A stretch of DNA of 64,000 nucleotides from Undaria pinnatifida (taxonomy: Eukaryota; Sar; Phaeophyceae; Laminariales; Alariaceae). Positions 30,101 through 42,154 of this stretch are shown here, one piece after another. Made by a program: the position numbers and the translations under genes. Numbering within the stretch: the stretch's first letter is position 1; the number at the start of each line of letters is the position of its first letter. The stretch lies in NCBI GenBank assembly GCA_012845835.1, contig JABAKD010000009.1, positions 11,151,785-11,215,784 on the forward strand, read 5' to 3'. Below the pieces are notes generated by a model. The model was not told the origin of the DNA. It searched no databases and saw nothing but the letters and a program-made list of their open reading frames with translations.

Positions 30101-33100
30101 TCCACGACCTTGTCGAGACTTTCAAGCCAGTAGCAGTCAGAAAAAAAAAACGGACGCGTGCCACGATAGAGGTAGCATTTTTCGTCTGAAATGTTTTCTG
30201 AATGACGGGGCTCCTTGACCCAAAATCGTCGGAAAATACGCCCCCTTAGTTTTTGCACGATTCTTGTTGTGTACCTAGGCGATGGGATTTTTCATACGGT
30301 ACTGTAGCAGTATTATTTCTCCAAATCAGGATTTGGGATAGGTTTTAAGCTCCCAAATTGAGGAAACATCATAAAAAGAGTGGTACACTTCTATCGTAGC
30401 ACGCGTCTACGGGGCGTGGTGCCTCATGCATAACCGCGAAAGCGCATGATTCTCCAGGCATGTTGGCCGCCTCCAATTCGAGTGGAGTCCAGTGTCATTC
30501 AGAATCGATTATTGCGCCGCTAATACACAAGATCGGACAAACGGATAGATCGTCTTGCTCTTGTTCAAGAATGGCCCCGAAGCCGTGCTCACTGTCTGCA
30601 TAGTAGTTGTCGGTGACGGTGTCCCGGTTAAGGTATACCAGGACCGGAGGCTCTAATAGCTCTTCTAAGAGCTTCCGTACAATGACTTGCACGGCGGGGT
30701 ACAAATTAACTTGATATTCTGTTGAAGAAGCGAGGAGAGCGAGCGTATCCGCCTCGTTAGATCGCGCAAGAACTTCCTGTAACAGCCGATACCGCTCATC
30801 AAGGGGCATAGCTGTTTGGTGTCGTCCGGCATGGGCATTTTTCTGAAGGCCTCTACCTTCCTGGCGTGCCGCTTGAAGCGAGCAGGGAAAATGGTGGGGC
30901 CTAGGGAATTCACGTCCTTGGCGCCAGCGGTCGCCTTTGAGCATGATATTGTGTTTTGCAAGCGCAGGAAGAGCTCCTTCGTGCCGACCACGTGTGCCGA
31001 GGGGCTGGAATCGCAGACGACAACGTCGCCGAGATACAGGCGACGACGCGATCGAGGTCTGTGATGACTTCAGAAACTACTTTAACGAATGCTCCTGGCG
31101 CCGCGCCGCTGCCTTGCTGCATGGTAAGCCACTCGATGTGGACATGCAAAACGAATAATCCAGCCGCCGCGCTGTTGCCTTGCGACATGGCAAGCCACTC
31201 GATGAGGCGCGTGAGCGTGTAAAACGCCGTGAAGGGTATGGTGTCTTTGTGCACCGTTCTCTGGTGACACGACAGCACGATATCGAACTATGAAAATATT
31301 CGACTGGTCCATGGCTTGTCAAGGACCTGGTCGGCTCGAGAGATGAGAAGCTGGTCGAGAATGCTGAGGGTGTTCAGGTGCTCGTAGGTGATCGCGATCC
31401 GGATAAGACGACAACTACTGGGCTCGCCCATGGCGGTGTGCGGTGTCGGTGTAGGTCTCCCGCAAGATTAAAATTGCAGGACCGCGCCAAGTTGCGTGAC
31501 GGTCGGGGAATTAATGCAGTATGAGCGTGATTTAACCGGAGAGTTGTTCGGCGGAACCGAATTCTCAAAGGGGAGCAGGAGCCCAAGTCGGTTGAAGACT
31601 TTGAGAACACGACGGGATAATCCGCGAGAATACCACTCAACTGGGTGATGATATCCAGCGTCCAATCGGGACCATTCAAGCCAAATGCGATTTCTCGCAC
31701 GTGAGTTGGTACGCGATTCCATCCCTTCACGGGCGTCGGACGCTGGTCGGTGATTAAGAGGTCGAGCAGGGCAGGGTTGAGTGTGCGGTCGTCAGGCGGC
31801 GACGTAGTAGTCACGTTTTACGAGAAACTATTGTCTCGTCGCGGAGGTGAGCACGAACGGGTCCAGACTCTGTTGCGGCTGCAGACCCTGCTGTGCGTTG
31901 TCTGCAGGCGCAGTGGCTAGACCTGGGACTGTGAGTCTGTGTGCAGTCGTATCACAGGGGAATGGTGCGGGTACTTGGGTACCTGGCAAAATGGCTTCGA
32001 TGAGTACGCCACGTGGAGAAGTGAACCGGAAGAATTACCGAGCAAATCCCCCGATTCTAGCTCCGCGACGCCGGCTAGCGGGGTAAACGCGAGACCTTTT
32101 TCGACGAGATGTGCGTCCGTCGAGCAGTCAACGGCGGCATGTAACACGCCGACTATCTAGCAGCCGGCGGGGGCCCGAGCACCGCCGCTTCGGACAAAAG
32201 CAACTTCGACGTGTTGGTGGTCGCACGAAAGCGAAATGTCGGGACTAAAGCAACTCCGATGGGTTGGGGGTCGCAAGCAAAATGCTGGTATTATCTGCAT
32301 GCAGCAGGTGGAAACGTTTGGCAGGGGCCGAAGTATCGGCAACACAAGCTATGGCTCCATCGAGCCCGGGGTGAGAAAGCGTGAGGTCTCCCATTACACT
32401 ATTGCCACCCGGACGGGAAGCAAGCATACGGTAGGAGCGGTCACTGGGCCGCATCCAGCTGTCGCGCTCAAGGAGTACAGCGTGCTGCAAGGCCTCAGAC
32501 GGGACGACGAAGGCCCAAACGGCGATGGATGTTGTTGGCAGGTCATTGTGACAGCACCGCACGGTTAAGCAAACGCGTCTGTCTGGAGGGGTGGTGATTT
32601 TCCAAAAATACCCCACGACTGCGAAGGGGTTCGACGTTCACAGACCACAGAGGCCGCTACTGCGGTTTTCATACTCTTCAGATCATGACCGTTGAGGAAG
32701 GTCTGTGGTGAAACCGTACCCAGGAGCAAGACGCACCCGAGACGTACGGCTGCGGGGTCGCTATGGATATCAATATTCGTCGTAAAGGAGGCGTCGTCCA
32801 CCGTTGCTGTTCCAGCGACGAGACACGGCCCTTGCTCTGGGAGCATGGGCGGGGACTGGCCTGTGTGATGGGCTGCGGACGTCACTGCGAGGACATCGCT
32901 GTCGTGGTCCTGTGGCACGTCCGTCAAAACTCGGAGAAACCCGTAGTATTCTTTATCGTGTCACTTCAGCGCAGCCACGTAAATGTGGAAGGGTCCACTC
33001 TATGGTTATACTCTCAGCTCTGTAAAGGCTGAACGCCCAGAAGAGGAGAACGGTGGTGGAGACGCACCGAAGGTGGCGCGTCGTCGCGGAAGAGACGTCG

Positions 33101-34259
33101 CACGTGCAGAAAGCCTTGCCCATCAAGGTTGAGCCGCGCCACCAGAGCGTCTGTTGTGCAGACTAGACGTCAGCCCTGTATTCGATCGTATGGGCTAGTC
33201 TTCCGAGAGAAGCCTGTCGCAGATGTCGAGGAGATGACATATCTCATCTCTGGGTTTCGGCGAGCTAGGCGTAAGAGCCGACAAGCACGCTTGTTTGGTC
33301 GCTCGTGTTCCCACAGGCGATATCGAAATTACGGAGGTTTCGTCCGTACCAGGTATTGCTTAAGAAGGCGGGGGTCGGACACACGTATAAATACATTGCA
33401 ACGTCCGGTGGTCTCCTCAGAGACCACCCTTTTCGACGGCGAAACGTTGTTCGCCGCAGGAACAAGAAAATATATCTTGTACTGTTAAACGGGAAGATGT
33501 CCATCTTAAAAGGAAAGAGGGGGGCTTTCAAAAAAACACACAATATCCCGTGCAGTATTTCTGAGTAGCATCGAACGCGGCGATATTAGCCGTCGCGTGA
33601 GCAGAGGCGGAGGAAATATCGACGAAAAACAGTTGGGGGTCTCTATCTCTGGGAAGACTGGTCCCAGCCTGTTTCTAGCGTAGCCGGGCCCCCTTTCTCG
33701 AGGCCTGGGCGTGAGGCGCATTCGCCTGGATTGACCATTACTGCGTTCCCGAATTCACGTGGGAGGTGGCAGAGGGCTCCTGACCAGTCCGCTTTGACCG
33801 GGCGGGCGAGACATCCGCCATATAAGCGGGGAGTTTTGAATGCGTCCACTATAAATGGTGTTGTCACCACTGCACAGGCGGCGCGCGAGGTTTGTGTACT
33901 CAGATTACCTCGACGCGTCTCGTCCGAACATGGGGCGCAAAGTTGCGCCGAGGGCGTAGCTTCGGTTGAAACCTGTGGGGGACAGCCGTCCTCCACCGAC
34001 CTGTTGGCCTACGGTGGCATGTCGGGAGCCAAAGGGGAATCACTCGTATTGCCTTGGTCGTGAGGAACGCCGGAATTGACAATATCCAGGCGTCTTTATT
34101 TGATAGGGCGCAGCGGGAGATTCGAGCCGGTCTTGCGTGAAGACTTCGAGTGAAGCTACCGGAACCGTCTCGAGGTCCTGGATTCCCGTACCCGCACCTC
34201 GAGACGATCCTTACATCCTCGGAGTCACTCCTGGACGTGGCGGATGCCTTAAACGGTGG

Positions 34260-34790
34260 GGTCGTGTTCTTCGCACGCGAAATAGTACAACGAGTGTCAT
34301 TACCGTGGGGACTAGGATCGCTGAGCGTGCCTGGTGCCGGCGATAAACGTGCTATAATTCTACTAGCGTCGTTTTCGCGGGGACCAGGGGCGCAGCGCTT
34401 ACCCGGTTCCGGCGGGGAACGTACGACATTATGATTAGTGTTGTCTTCGCGGAGACTCGAAGTGCCGCACGCGCCTGGTTTCCGCGGCACCCGTACGGCG
34501 TTACGGCTAGGATCGTCTTCGCAGGGACCAGGATCACTGCGCGCTTCTGGTTCCCTGGCTAAACGTACGGTGCGATGATCACTGGCGTCTCCGCAGGGAC
34601 CAGAATCACTGCGTGCTCACCCTTCCGGCGGGAGACCTGCGGTGGTAGGTGTAGCGCGGTCGTTTATTACGGGGACCAGGAGCCATTATGTACTCCTAAT
34701 TCTACGGCAACGAACGTAAAGCAGCTAAACACGGGCCGTCTTCGCGGAGACCAGGAGCGCGTTTTAGAGGTTAAGAAATGACCGCTAGAG
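34260..34790 (-). repeat. ~72 bp tandem array (24-codon period)
   Basis: GTCTTCGCGG-GACCAGGA-C-C-GCGC recurs near 34297, 34368, 34440, 34511, 34584, 34660 and 34736. Spacings are 71-76 bp. Most spacings are multiples of three or nearly so, and the minus-strand frame reads a Pro/Arg/Gly/Asn-rich repeat (PGPRENDAS, PEPGKRCAPG). It sits at the 5' side of the gypsy fossil and may be a disordered Gag segment. Confidence 0.6.
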
Positions 34791-34990
34791 AACATAATAC
34801 ATCTTCCCGAAGAGCTGGAGTGCGGGGCTCGTTGCTGCTAGACGGTACGTCACCGACGGCATTACTAGCGTCATCTTGACGGAGGGCGAGAACGCGACGA
34901 GTTGAGTTGAAGGGGAGGAAAAAAGATAGTGATATTAAAAGAAGAAAATTATTAGAAGAAAAAAGGGCTCCGCATGTGTGCCAGTATACA

Positions 34991-35539
34991 CCGGCACCCA
35001 TGCTTCGGGTAGGGCAGGGTAGCATTTCGAATCGTTCGATTCAATACTTGGTAAAGTAAAAAAAGTCACCACACACAATCATAGTTTGCGCGTACAGTAT
35101 GTAAGGTAATGCCGAGAGTTTGATATAGACTAACAATCATAACAATGTACTACTACTAATAGCTACCGTTTGTTATGTGAATCCGATTCCGAGCTTCATT
35201 CATCAGATTTCGATCGGATAAGTCCGAGCACACGCCGACTGGCCCTTTAGTCTGGCGACCAAACGTGTCGAGTGCGTTTCTCATGATCGTTTTACTCGAT
35301 CAAGCATCCGGGGCCAGTAAGGTGACTGACCATGTCCGCTGCGTGTGATTGAAGAAGTTGTACATGGAGCTTTTTGCATAATACAACAGCAGTCAGTCCA
35401 GATCGATCGATCGGTGCAGCTGGCTTGGGTATCGTATTATTACAGCAGCAGTAATACACTTCACTTCTTTTTTTTCCCATTCCATTTATTGTGATGCTCG
35501 CATTACTCTCGCCCTCCCAATGCAGTAGTATAACTCAGA
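34991..35539. other. No recognisable gene
   Basis: AT-richer unique sequence, with a GGGTAGGGCAGGGTAG word at 35008-35023 reminiscent of the expanded part of the 16.8 kb LTR. Nothing coding was recognised. Confidence 0.4.
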
Positions 35540-35835
35540 TCCGGGGTCATATAGTGGGCTCCCCTCCCCCCGCCCCACTACGGCACCTGCCCTAATTTTT
35601 ATCGCGAGAAGAATTTAGCATTTTCTTATCTCGTCGATTCGCGTCGATTTGTACTTACCCACGCTGCTAGGCGATTTCAGCAGTTAGCTGATCCTTTTTT
35701 TCCCATTTATTTCTGCAAATAAATAAAGCCAACAAAGCTCACAACGGTGGTTATTTAACTCAAGGACCAACGCTAGTATTAATAGTAGTAGTATTCGAGT
35801 GTAACCCCACTAGACCACTGGGACGACCGGCTATA
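35540..35835 (-). mobile_element. SINE-II, full-length copy
   Basis: Minus-strand order: a head with CAGTGGTCTAGTGGGGTTACA-CTCGAATACTACTACT, then AGCGTTGGTCCTTGAGTTAAA (B box decayed), TTTATTTGCAGAAATAAATGG, AGGATCAGCTAACTGCTGAA, GCAGCGTGGGTAAGTACAA and GAAAATGCTAAATTC. It lies head to head with the SINE-I copy at 35840. Confidence 0.75.
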
Positions 35836-35839
35836 TATC

Positions 35840-36150
35840 ACTCACTGCCCCGGTGGCGTATCAGGTTCTATCCTCGAGCCTGGCATAGGTCAGCTTCGTG
35901 AGTTTGAATCCCCCCGAGTGCGTACTAGTACGATTTTTCGTCTTGTGCACCCATTGACTTGCGGAAAACGCGAGAGCGTGAGTTATCAACACTCGATGAA
36001 AAATCGACGATCAGTGGGTGCTGAACCCTATGCGCCAAAAAAATGAAGGCAATAGCCGGGGGGGGGAAGGGAATGACGACACCTGTGACCCCGTCTTGTA
36101 TGTTCAGAAGCTGGAAAGTAGAGGTGTGCCAAAAAATAAAAATAAAACAC
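35840..36150 (+). mobile_element. SINE-I, near-full tRNA-derived copy
   Basis: Head CCCCGGTGGCGTATCAGG (A-box region) and CGTGAGTTTGAATCCCCCCG (B box with one change from consensus). The full body with ATTGACTTGCGGAAAACGCG, GATGAAAAATCGACG, CTGAACCCTATGCG, GACACCTGTGACC and CAGAAGCTGGAAAG follows, then an A-rich AAAATAAAAATAAAA tail. The tail and the head-proximal break support retroposition. Confidence 0.85.
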
Positions 36151-36861
36151 TAGAAGAGATGATCAATCAGCAATCAGCAGCAATAAGGAGCAAGTCAAGT
36201 ACGAAGCAACACAAACTTATTTGTCAGTTACGTACCTACACACGACCGCTTGCACTTGACCGGCAAACGACCACAGCAACGGAGTCAGGGACCACAGCAA
36301 CAACAAAGCACGCCATCCTACTGTCTACTCACCACCACCTTCGTGTGGCGCAGCTTAACAACAGGAGGAGGAACTTGTAAATAATACAACCCTCGAGGCC
36401 CCGGGGACGCAGCCACTCGCAATGCTGCTGTGTTGCTTTTCCTGGCGCAGTAATCGTAATCACTACTACCTTCTCCTCGTTTAGCCATGCGTGCGCTTGC
36501 CACGTCTATATCCATGTATGTACGTGCACCTACCGAAATTCAATAAACAAATGTACTACCATGATCCCTATCGCAGTACCATGGGGATTTTTTACAGCAA
36601 TTTTGGTATTTGTTTTGGCACAAAATATGATGCCAATTTGGAAGTAATGTCTTGCCAAGTTTATTTTATCAACCACTCCATACGTCAAGATCCGAAGAAT
36701 GACTGAAGAGTACCGTTCAAAATACAAGAATAACTGGAGATTACCGTTCAAAATGCAATTTTTTGCGCGCTTCTCGCTTGGACGGCGGCCTTCGAACAAA
36801 ATGATTTGACCGAGAAATGCTACAACATTGCCCACTGAGCTATACTTAATCACTTAACTCA

Positions 36862-36884
36862 GTAGCTCAGCGGGTAGTGCTACT
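36862..36884 (+). promoter_or_regulatory. Pol III A-box-like word, no B box found
   Basis: TAGCTCAGCGGGTAG fits the tRNA A-box consensus exactly. No B box follows within the usual distance, so it is a fragment or chance match. Confidence 0.35.
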
Positions 36885-36954
36885 ACATATATACGAGTAT
36901 GCTAAACTACCAAAATAACCATTGATAATGTCGTCAGCGCGCACGCTTAAAAAA

Positions 36955-37030
36955 GACAAATATGAAGTCGGTAAGAATCGAACGCACGACACATAGCACT
37001 ACTACCCACTTTGCTGTCACTTGACTCAGT
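36955..37030 (-). mobile_element. tRNA-like fragment or SINE head
   Basis: Minus strand: GACAGCAAAGTGGGTAGTAG (A-box-like), then TGCGTTCGATTCTTACCGAC (B box). The order and spacing are tRNA-like, but I cannot form a good acceptor stem. Probably a tRNA-derived fossil. Confidence 0.45.
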
Positions 37031-37227
37031 AACACTCACATGAGTGGGTTATGCACAAAAAAAACGAATGTATTTTCCAGTTCGTTAATTAATTATCACC
37101 GACTGCGTGAGAGCGATTTCCGGAACTATCCTCTCTCCACCTACTATATATAGTTAGTCGTACTCAGAAGACCACTAACAACTATCATAACCATTCAAAA
37201 CGTCTCCAGCGCGCACGGTCCTGAATA

Positions 37228-37325
37228 CCAGTTATGATCTGGGTGAGAATCGTACTCACGATACATCCTTCGTTTGCTATATCGCACTATACCTATTGAG
37301 CCGAAAGGAAACGACACACAGCAGT
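37228..37325 (-). mobile_element. tRNA-like fragment or SINE head
   Basis: Minus strand: TTCGGCTCAATAGGTATAGTG (A-box-like), then GTGAGTACGATTCTCAC, which forms a 5 bp T-arm-like stem around TACGATT. The anticodon and acceptor arms are not convincing. Confidence 0.45.
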
Positions 37326-39782
37326 AGTGGCTACGATAAGGCGTGCGCTTGGAGGCGGCCATGAAAAAAGCATCGTCGGGAAGTAATTTAGATGCCAATT
37401 TGGAAATGTTGTCCCTTATTTATTTGTTCAAGTCCTACATATATATGCCAAGATCCAAGAATAGCTCGGGCGTATACCGCCCAAATTCAAAGATAAAGCG
37501 CACTTCTCGCTTGTCTCGCTCAGCGTCTATCCGCGTTCACGTTGAGGTGTGGAACGGATACGTCAGGGCGAGGGACGTTGGAGCCGCCCCCCGAAGACGG
37601 CGCTCGAACGAAGCTATTTGACCGAGAATTCCATTTTCGCGATTTGCATACTGAGGCCGGGATTTGTTCGTCTTGCAGCCTTTCTAATCTCCTTCCATTG
37701 CATTCTTCACAACTACTCGCACTTTCCCGTGTTTTATTCGTTCAAGCCCTGCAGACGTCAAGCAAAACAACCGCAATTTGGCTAGTTACTTGCATAATAG
37801 GTCTCGTGCAACAAACCTTGGCCTATTGGGTCAAAGCCTACGATCTAAGCCCGCAATTATTTACGCCGTTGCAATTCGGCTGGTCATTTGCATCATGTAC
37901 GTTATCTAGGGATTTTTTATCTGTTTGTGAAGGGTGTCTAATTTTACTTCCCAATAAAGCTGTATCCTCGCCTTCATTGCCGGCCGCAGGGAACCTTTCG
38001 CAGATGTCGTAGTATGCACATTCGTCTACGAAAAGCACGTCATCACTCACGCGTTCTTTGTTTATTTCTTTTTGTAGGTTGTCCGTTGTTGTTGTACGTT
38101 GTTGTTGGCGTGTATCCTATTAATATTTTATCAGATACTCCGGAGTATTATTTTTTCATGTGCGTGTTCACCCGACGAAGTTATATACATTCTTCACAAC
38201 TCCTCCTCCTGTGGAAGTTATTTGCGTGATAAGATCGCGCAAAAGAACGGTTTTGAGCCTATCTGTATCAGGGTGGCGTGCAGACCAAGCACGCTCAAAA
38301 TGAGAAACATTTCAACAGCACCAAACGCAATAACATATAAAGACGAATTAGAGCGATCTACTACTGGTATAACACGCGTTCTTCTGGACGTATCATGTTC
38401 GTCTTGCAGCCTTTCTAATCTCCTTCCATCGCATTCTTCACAACTACTCGCACTTTCCCGTGTTTTATTCGTTCAAGCCCTGCAGACGTCAAGCAAAACA
38501 ACCGCAATTTGGCTATTTACTTGCATAATAGGTCGCGCAAAAACCTTGGCCTGTTGGGTCAAAGCCTACTATCTAAGCCCGCAATTATTCACGCGGTCGC
38601 AATTCGGCTGGTCATTTGCATCATGTACGATATCAAGGGATATTTTTGTTTGTTTGTGAAGGGTGTCCGTCTAACTTTGCTTCCTAAACAAAGTTGTATC
38701 CCCGCCTTCGTTGCCGGCCGTAGGGAACCTTTTGCAGATGTCGTAGTATATACATGCGTGCACAAAAGCACGTCATCGCTCGCGCGTTATTTGTTTACTT
38801 CTTTTTGTAGGTTGTCCGTTGTTGTTGTACGTTGTTGTTGGCGCGTACCCAATTAATATTTTATCAGACAATGTTTTTTCATGTGCGTGTACACGCTGTT
38901 CACTTGTACAACTCTTGCTGACGATTTTGAGTCTATATCAGGTTGACGTGCAGACCAAGAACGCTCGAAAGGAGAAACACTTCAACAGCACCAAAAGCAA
39001 TAATATAAAAGGACGAATTAGGGCGATCTAATTTTACTGGTATTATAACACGCGCTCAAGCGCTGCAGACGTCGAGCAAAACAAACGCTCGAGAGCATAC
39101 TACCGCAAAATTGAAAATTTTAGCAACTACCCACCGTTTGGAAATGATGCCAATTTTGGAAGTTATCCAGACGCTGCAGACGTTATTATAAGATACAAGC
39201 GAAGTCGCAAGATTACCTTATCAAAATACAATATTTTTGCAACTTCTCCCTTGTCTCGCTCAGCATCTATCCGCGTTCACGTCGAAGTGCCCAACGGATA
39301 AGAAAGGACGAGGGGCGTTGGAGCCGCCCCCCGAAGACTTTTACGCGTTGGAGCCGCCCCCCGAAGTCTTTTACGTGTTTCATTCGTTCACGCCCTGCAG
39401 ACGTCAAGCAAAACAAACGCTCGAGAGTATGCCACTGCAAAATTCAAAACATTAGCAACTACCATTTGGAAATGATGCCAATTTTGTAAACCACTCATGC
39501 GCTGCAGATATTAAGATACAACCAAAATCTCCGGAATTCCTCCTCGACATGCGGTATTTTTGCAATTTCTCGCTTGGTCGCTCGGCATCCGTCCGCGTTC
39601 ACGTCGATGTGCGGAACGGACACGGCATGGCGAGGGGCGTTGGAGCCGCCTCCCGAAGCCGGCGCTCGAACGAAGCTGTTTGACCGATAATTCCAGTTCC
39701 GAAAATCGCATACTTAGGCCGAGACGAAAAAAAACTCCTGACCGAATCCCTGAAAGAAAGAATGATCACATATATATGTATG

Positions 39783-40975
39783 TGTATACAAGGGCTCCGC
39801 TCCGCGGGCGGCTGACGCCGCCGGCTACGCTCGCGCAAGGAAGATTTCAACCAATTAATGTGAAGAGGGCAGAAAGAAGAGGCCCATGATTTAGTGCAAC
39901 TAGCGATTTGATAATGCCAAGAGCTACTTGTGCGGAGCTGATTGCCCTGTCTGTGCTGTGCTGTATGTTGGCGATGTCACGTTCTGATCGGCAGTAGTAC
40001 GGGTGTAATTTGCGAAGAAAAAATCGCGAACAGACCGAGATGGAGAACAAAACCAACAACAAAAAAGCAAAAAGACGAGTTCGCGCACGTACTACCGGTA
40101 CCTGGTACCTGGTACTTCGCCCAATACCTTGTGGTACTGTGTATGGTTCTAAAGAAAGCACAGGGTTCTGCTCCGCAAGACTGCTGACGCCGCCCGCTAC
40201 GCTCGCGCAAGGAAGAATGCAACTAACTGAAACATGTAAATAAATGGGGCAGGAAGAAGAGGCCCGTGATTATTTGGTGCGAATAGCGAATTGATAATAA
40301 CGCCAAGAGGTGCTTGTGCAGAGCTAATTGCCCTGCACTGTGCTGTGTACTTGTTGATGTCACGTTCTGAACGGCAGTACGTGCGATATTTGCGGGGGGG
40401 AGGGGGGGCATGGGGACCGAGAGAGGACAACAAACTAAAGAAAGCAAAAAGACGAGTGCACGAAACACTTACATAAACCTGGTATCTGTATCATACCTGG
40501 TACTGCAACTACTACTTGCTAGTAACTGCTGCTGCATGTTTAAAAGAACGCACAGCGCCGCACGACACAGCACCGCAAAACGAAGGGCAAGGCACGGCAC
40601 CGCACTGCGCTGCGCTGCGCTGCCGAGCTAAATATAGCCGAGCTGACCTGAGCTGGGGGTGCATTGTTTGTGATCCAATAACAACGCCATATGTACAAAC
40701 CTGGTGTAGTATTCATAGTACCGGCATGTGGTATGATACTTCGAATATTACTGGCATGTACGAACTAGTAAAAAGTACAGCAAAGCACGCAGCATAGTAA
40801 AACACGGCAAAACACAGCGCTGCGCTTTGCTGAGCTAGAGCTGCAGGGCATCGCAGGGCTCTGCACGGCGCTGCGTTGCTGTGAGCTATAGCGCTGCGGT
40901 GGGGTGCTGGGCGGCGCGGAGCTAATGAGCCAAGCCCAGATCTCAGCTGATGAAACTTCGTCAAGTACAAAAAAT
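39783..40975 (+). repeat. Compound repeat A-B-C, copy 1
   Basis: Module A starts ATACAAGGGCTCCGCTCCGC, then the hairpin GGCGGCTGACGCCGCC (in most copies GGGCGGC-TGAC-GCCGCCC), CTACGCTCGCGCAAGGAAGA and a conserved ~280 bp. Module B (from about 40156) repeats the same series with its own variants. Module C (about 40535-40975) holds GAACGCACAGCGCCGCACGA, CTGACCTGAGCTGGGGGTGC, GCATGTACGAACTAGTAAAA and GC-rich AGCTGAGC words. Module D is absent, replaced by a gypsy fragment at 40976. No module has a conserved reading frame. Confidence 0.75.
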
Positions 40976-41412
40976 TGTAAAGCGGCCGTCGAGTGGCAAG
41001 CTTGCATGATCCAAGGGCGCATGAGCAGCGGAACGTAGATGCGAACTGGCTCGTCGTTTAGCAGGCAAGCAACTCGCCCCACAGAGTTGGGTTTGTCAGA
41101 TTTGCGGCAGTGTCGGGTTACGGACGAGTAGGGCTATGTCGTCGTCGGTTGTATGTAGTCGACCCTTACCTGCCAGCTCCTGGATGTCTGAGAGGGAGGG
41201 ACGCTTGTGCGAGGGGTAGCATGCCAAGAAGTCGGGTGGCAGGGCCGACGGCCGGCCAATAGATATGTAACGTATCGTGGCGTGGCACGTCGGCTCTGCG
41301 TGCTGTTCGCGCTACCAATTGGCATGCGAATAACACGCGACGGAATCCGCGAACCGCAATTCAGCAGCGTCGTCGAGGGCATCCGACCTTGTAGGTGTAG
41401 TCGGCATGTCAT
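40976..41412 (-). mobile_element. Ty3/gypsy pol fragment
   Basis: The minus strand matches the RNase H to integrase spacer of fossil (ii), e.g. GRVACLLNDEPVRIYVPLLM-RPWIMQAC versus the block at 22.59 kb, and the AVA-DALSRR-like end toward 41.4 kb. It lacks the core domains and LTRs and is broken. Confidence 0.7.
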
Positions 41413-41424
41413 AACCTTGACAGA

Positions 41425-41561
41425 TACACATTATTGTGTTTTTTTCTACCATTTCACCCCAATTACGTCATTAGGGGGCACTCATCGGTAGATTTTATTT
41501 CGTATGGGTTAGGGTTAGGGTTAGGGTGAGTTCCATCCATGATGGAAAACACAATAATGTA
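41425..41561. mobile_element. Small MITE-like element with 14 bp terminal inverted repeats
   Basis: CATTATTGTGTTTT at 41429-41442 is exactly complementary to AAAACACAATAATG at 41546-41559. TA lies just outside on both sides, allowing 2 bp more on the left. There is no coding capacity. The TA flanks and short TIRs fit a Tc1/mariner-type MITE. An internal TTAGGG run is at 41506-41527. Confidence 0.6.
41506..41527 (+). repeat. Short TTAGGG telomere-like tract
   Basis: GGTTAGGGTTAGGGTTAGGG, three to four units, inside the MITE-like element. It is too short and too internal to be a telomere. Confidence 0.6.
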
Positions 41562-42154
41562 GGACACCCCTTATAGCCCCCCCTCCATACAACAACAAAA
41601 AACAAAAAAGTGCTTCGGGTTCATACGCGACGGAATTGCTTTCACCACTGCAAACAATATCCCACATCAATTCCAAGTAAGTAGTAGTGTGTCAAAAATG
41701 CTGGGGGGTGCAGTTCTGAAGGGGTTATTAAATAAATAAATGTCAACCCTTTGTTTGGCCACTGCAACATTCATCCTACCCCTGTTCCACAAGTAGTCTG
41801 TCCCCAAACACGTGAGTGCAGCTAATTTCACCATATTAACCCTTTTGGCGCCCAGGCATGGCGGTCTAGAAAGCAATAACTACTGTTGCTGCAGTGATAT
41901 TAGAAGCCCTTTTTAGTGTGCATTATTAATAGTACAAACACTCTTCTGTGGTCATGCTGCACTGCGCGTTTGTCGTGGCTCGACTTCCGTTGCACTTCGG
42001 ATATGCCCCCTTCCCCACCAGTCCGAGTGCTTCGTTCGGCCGATGATGCGAATGGCAAATAAAATATAAATAAAATAAAACAACTGCAGTTTTCGCCCCT
42101 GAAGTTCCCAACGAACGGGGCTAATAGTTGATGATAGTGTTTTGAAAGCGCACA
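41562..42154. other. No recognisable gene
   Basis: Unique sequence between the MITE-like element and the second compound repeat. Only short frames are present. Confidence 0.4.

Larger units (their letters stand above)
26641..34990 (-). mobile_element. Ty3/gypsy fossil (iii), long and decayed
   Basis: Read from high to low coordinate. 31.9-34.9 kb is a Gag/protease-like region with little recognisable similarity and a 72 bp array. The RT start is near 31.4-31.8 kb (LADYPVVFSKSSTDLGS, PPWASPVVVVLSG). The RT end is near 31.0-31.25 kb (IEWLTMQQGSGAAPGAFVKV, VSEVITDLDRVVA). The connection and RNase H start are at 30.5-30.95 kb (DSEHGFGAILEQEQDD). Integrase pieces lie at 27.7-28.6 kb. The linker and chromodomain end are at 27.1-27.66 kb (KLALNWNGPSKMLAVGP, LFYLDLFNDNPG, RNVDESSGAEVV). 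It is heavily broken, with many disruptions across all domains, and no LTR pair is recognisable. It is older than fossils (i) and (ii) but of the same lineage. Confidence 0.8.
36500..39730 (+). repeat. Local cluster of diverged repeats
   Basis: Motif set 1 (CGCTTGTCTCGCTCAGC-TC, TCCGCGTTCACGT-GA-GTG, GGAACGGA, GGGCGTTGGAGCCGCC-CCCGAAG, GGCGCTCGAACGAAGCT, TTTGACCGA-AATTCCA) occurs near 37.5, 39.25 and 39.6 kb and weakly at 36.77 kb. Motif set 2 (CAGCCTTTCTAATCTCCTTCC, CAAGCCCTGCAGACGTCAAGC, AAAACAACCGCAATTTGGCT, CAATTCGGCTGGTCATTTGC) makes two ~700 bp-spaced copies at 37.67-38.10 and 38.40-38.85 kb. ATGATGCCAATTT-GGAAGT recurs at four places. No protein frame is conserved between copies, so these are DNA repeats. 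Confidence 0.65.

Noticed and set aside
39977-40222. Repeated 'SLRERSGRRQ' frames at 39.8, 40.0, 42.2, 42.5 and 57.4 kb
   Set aside because: They arise from the GC hairpin and start of modules A and B. The frames break differently in each copy.
41506-41527. Telomere end
   Set aside because: Only three to four units, internal, and inside an inverted-repeat element.
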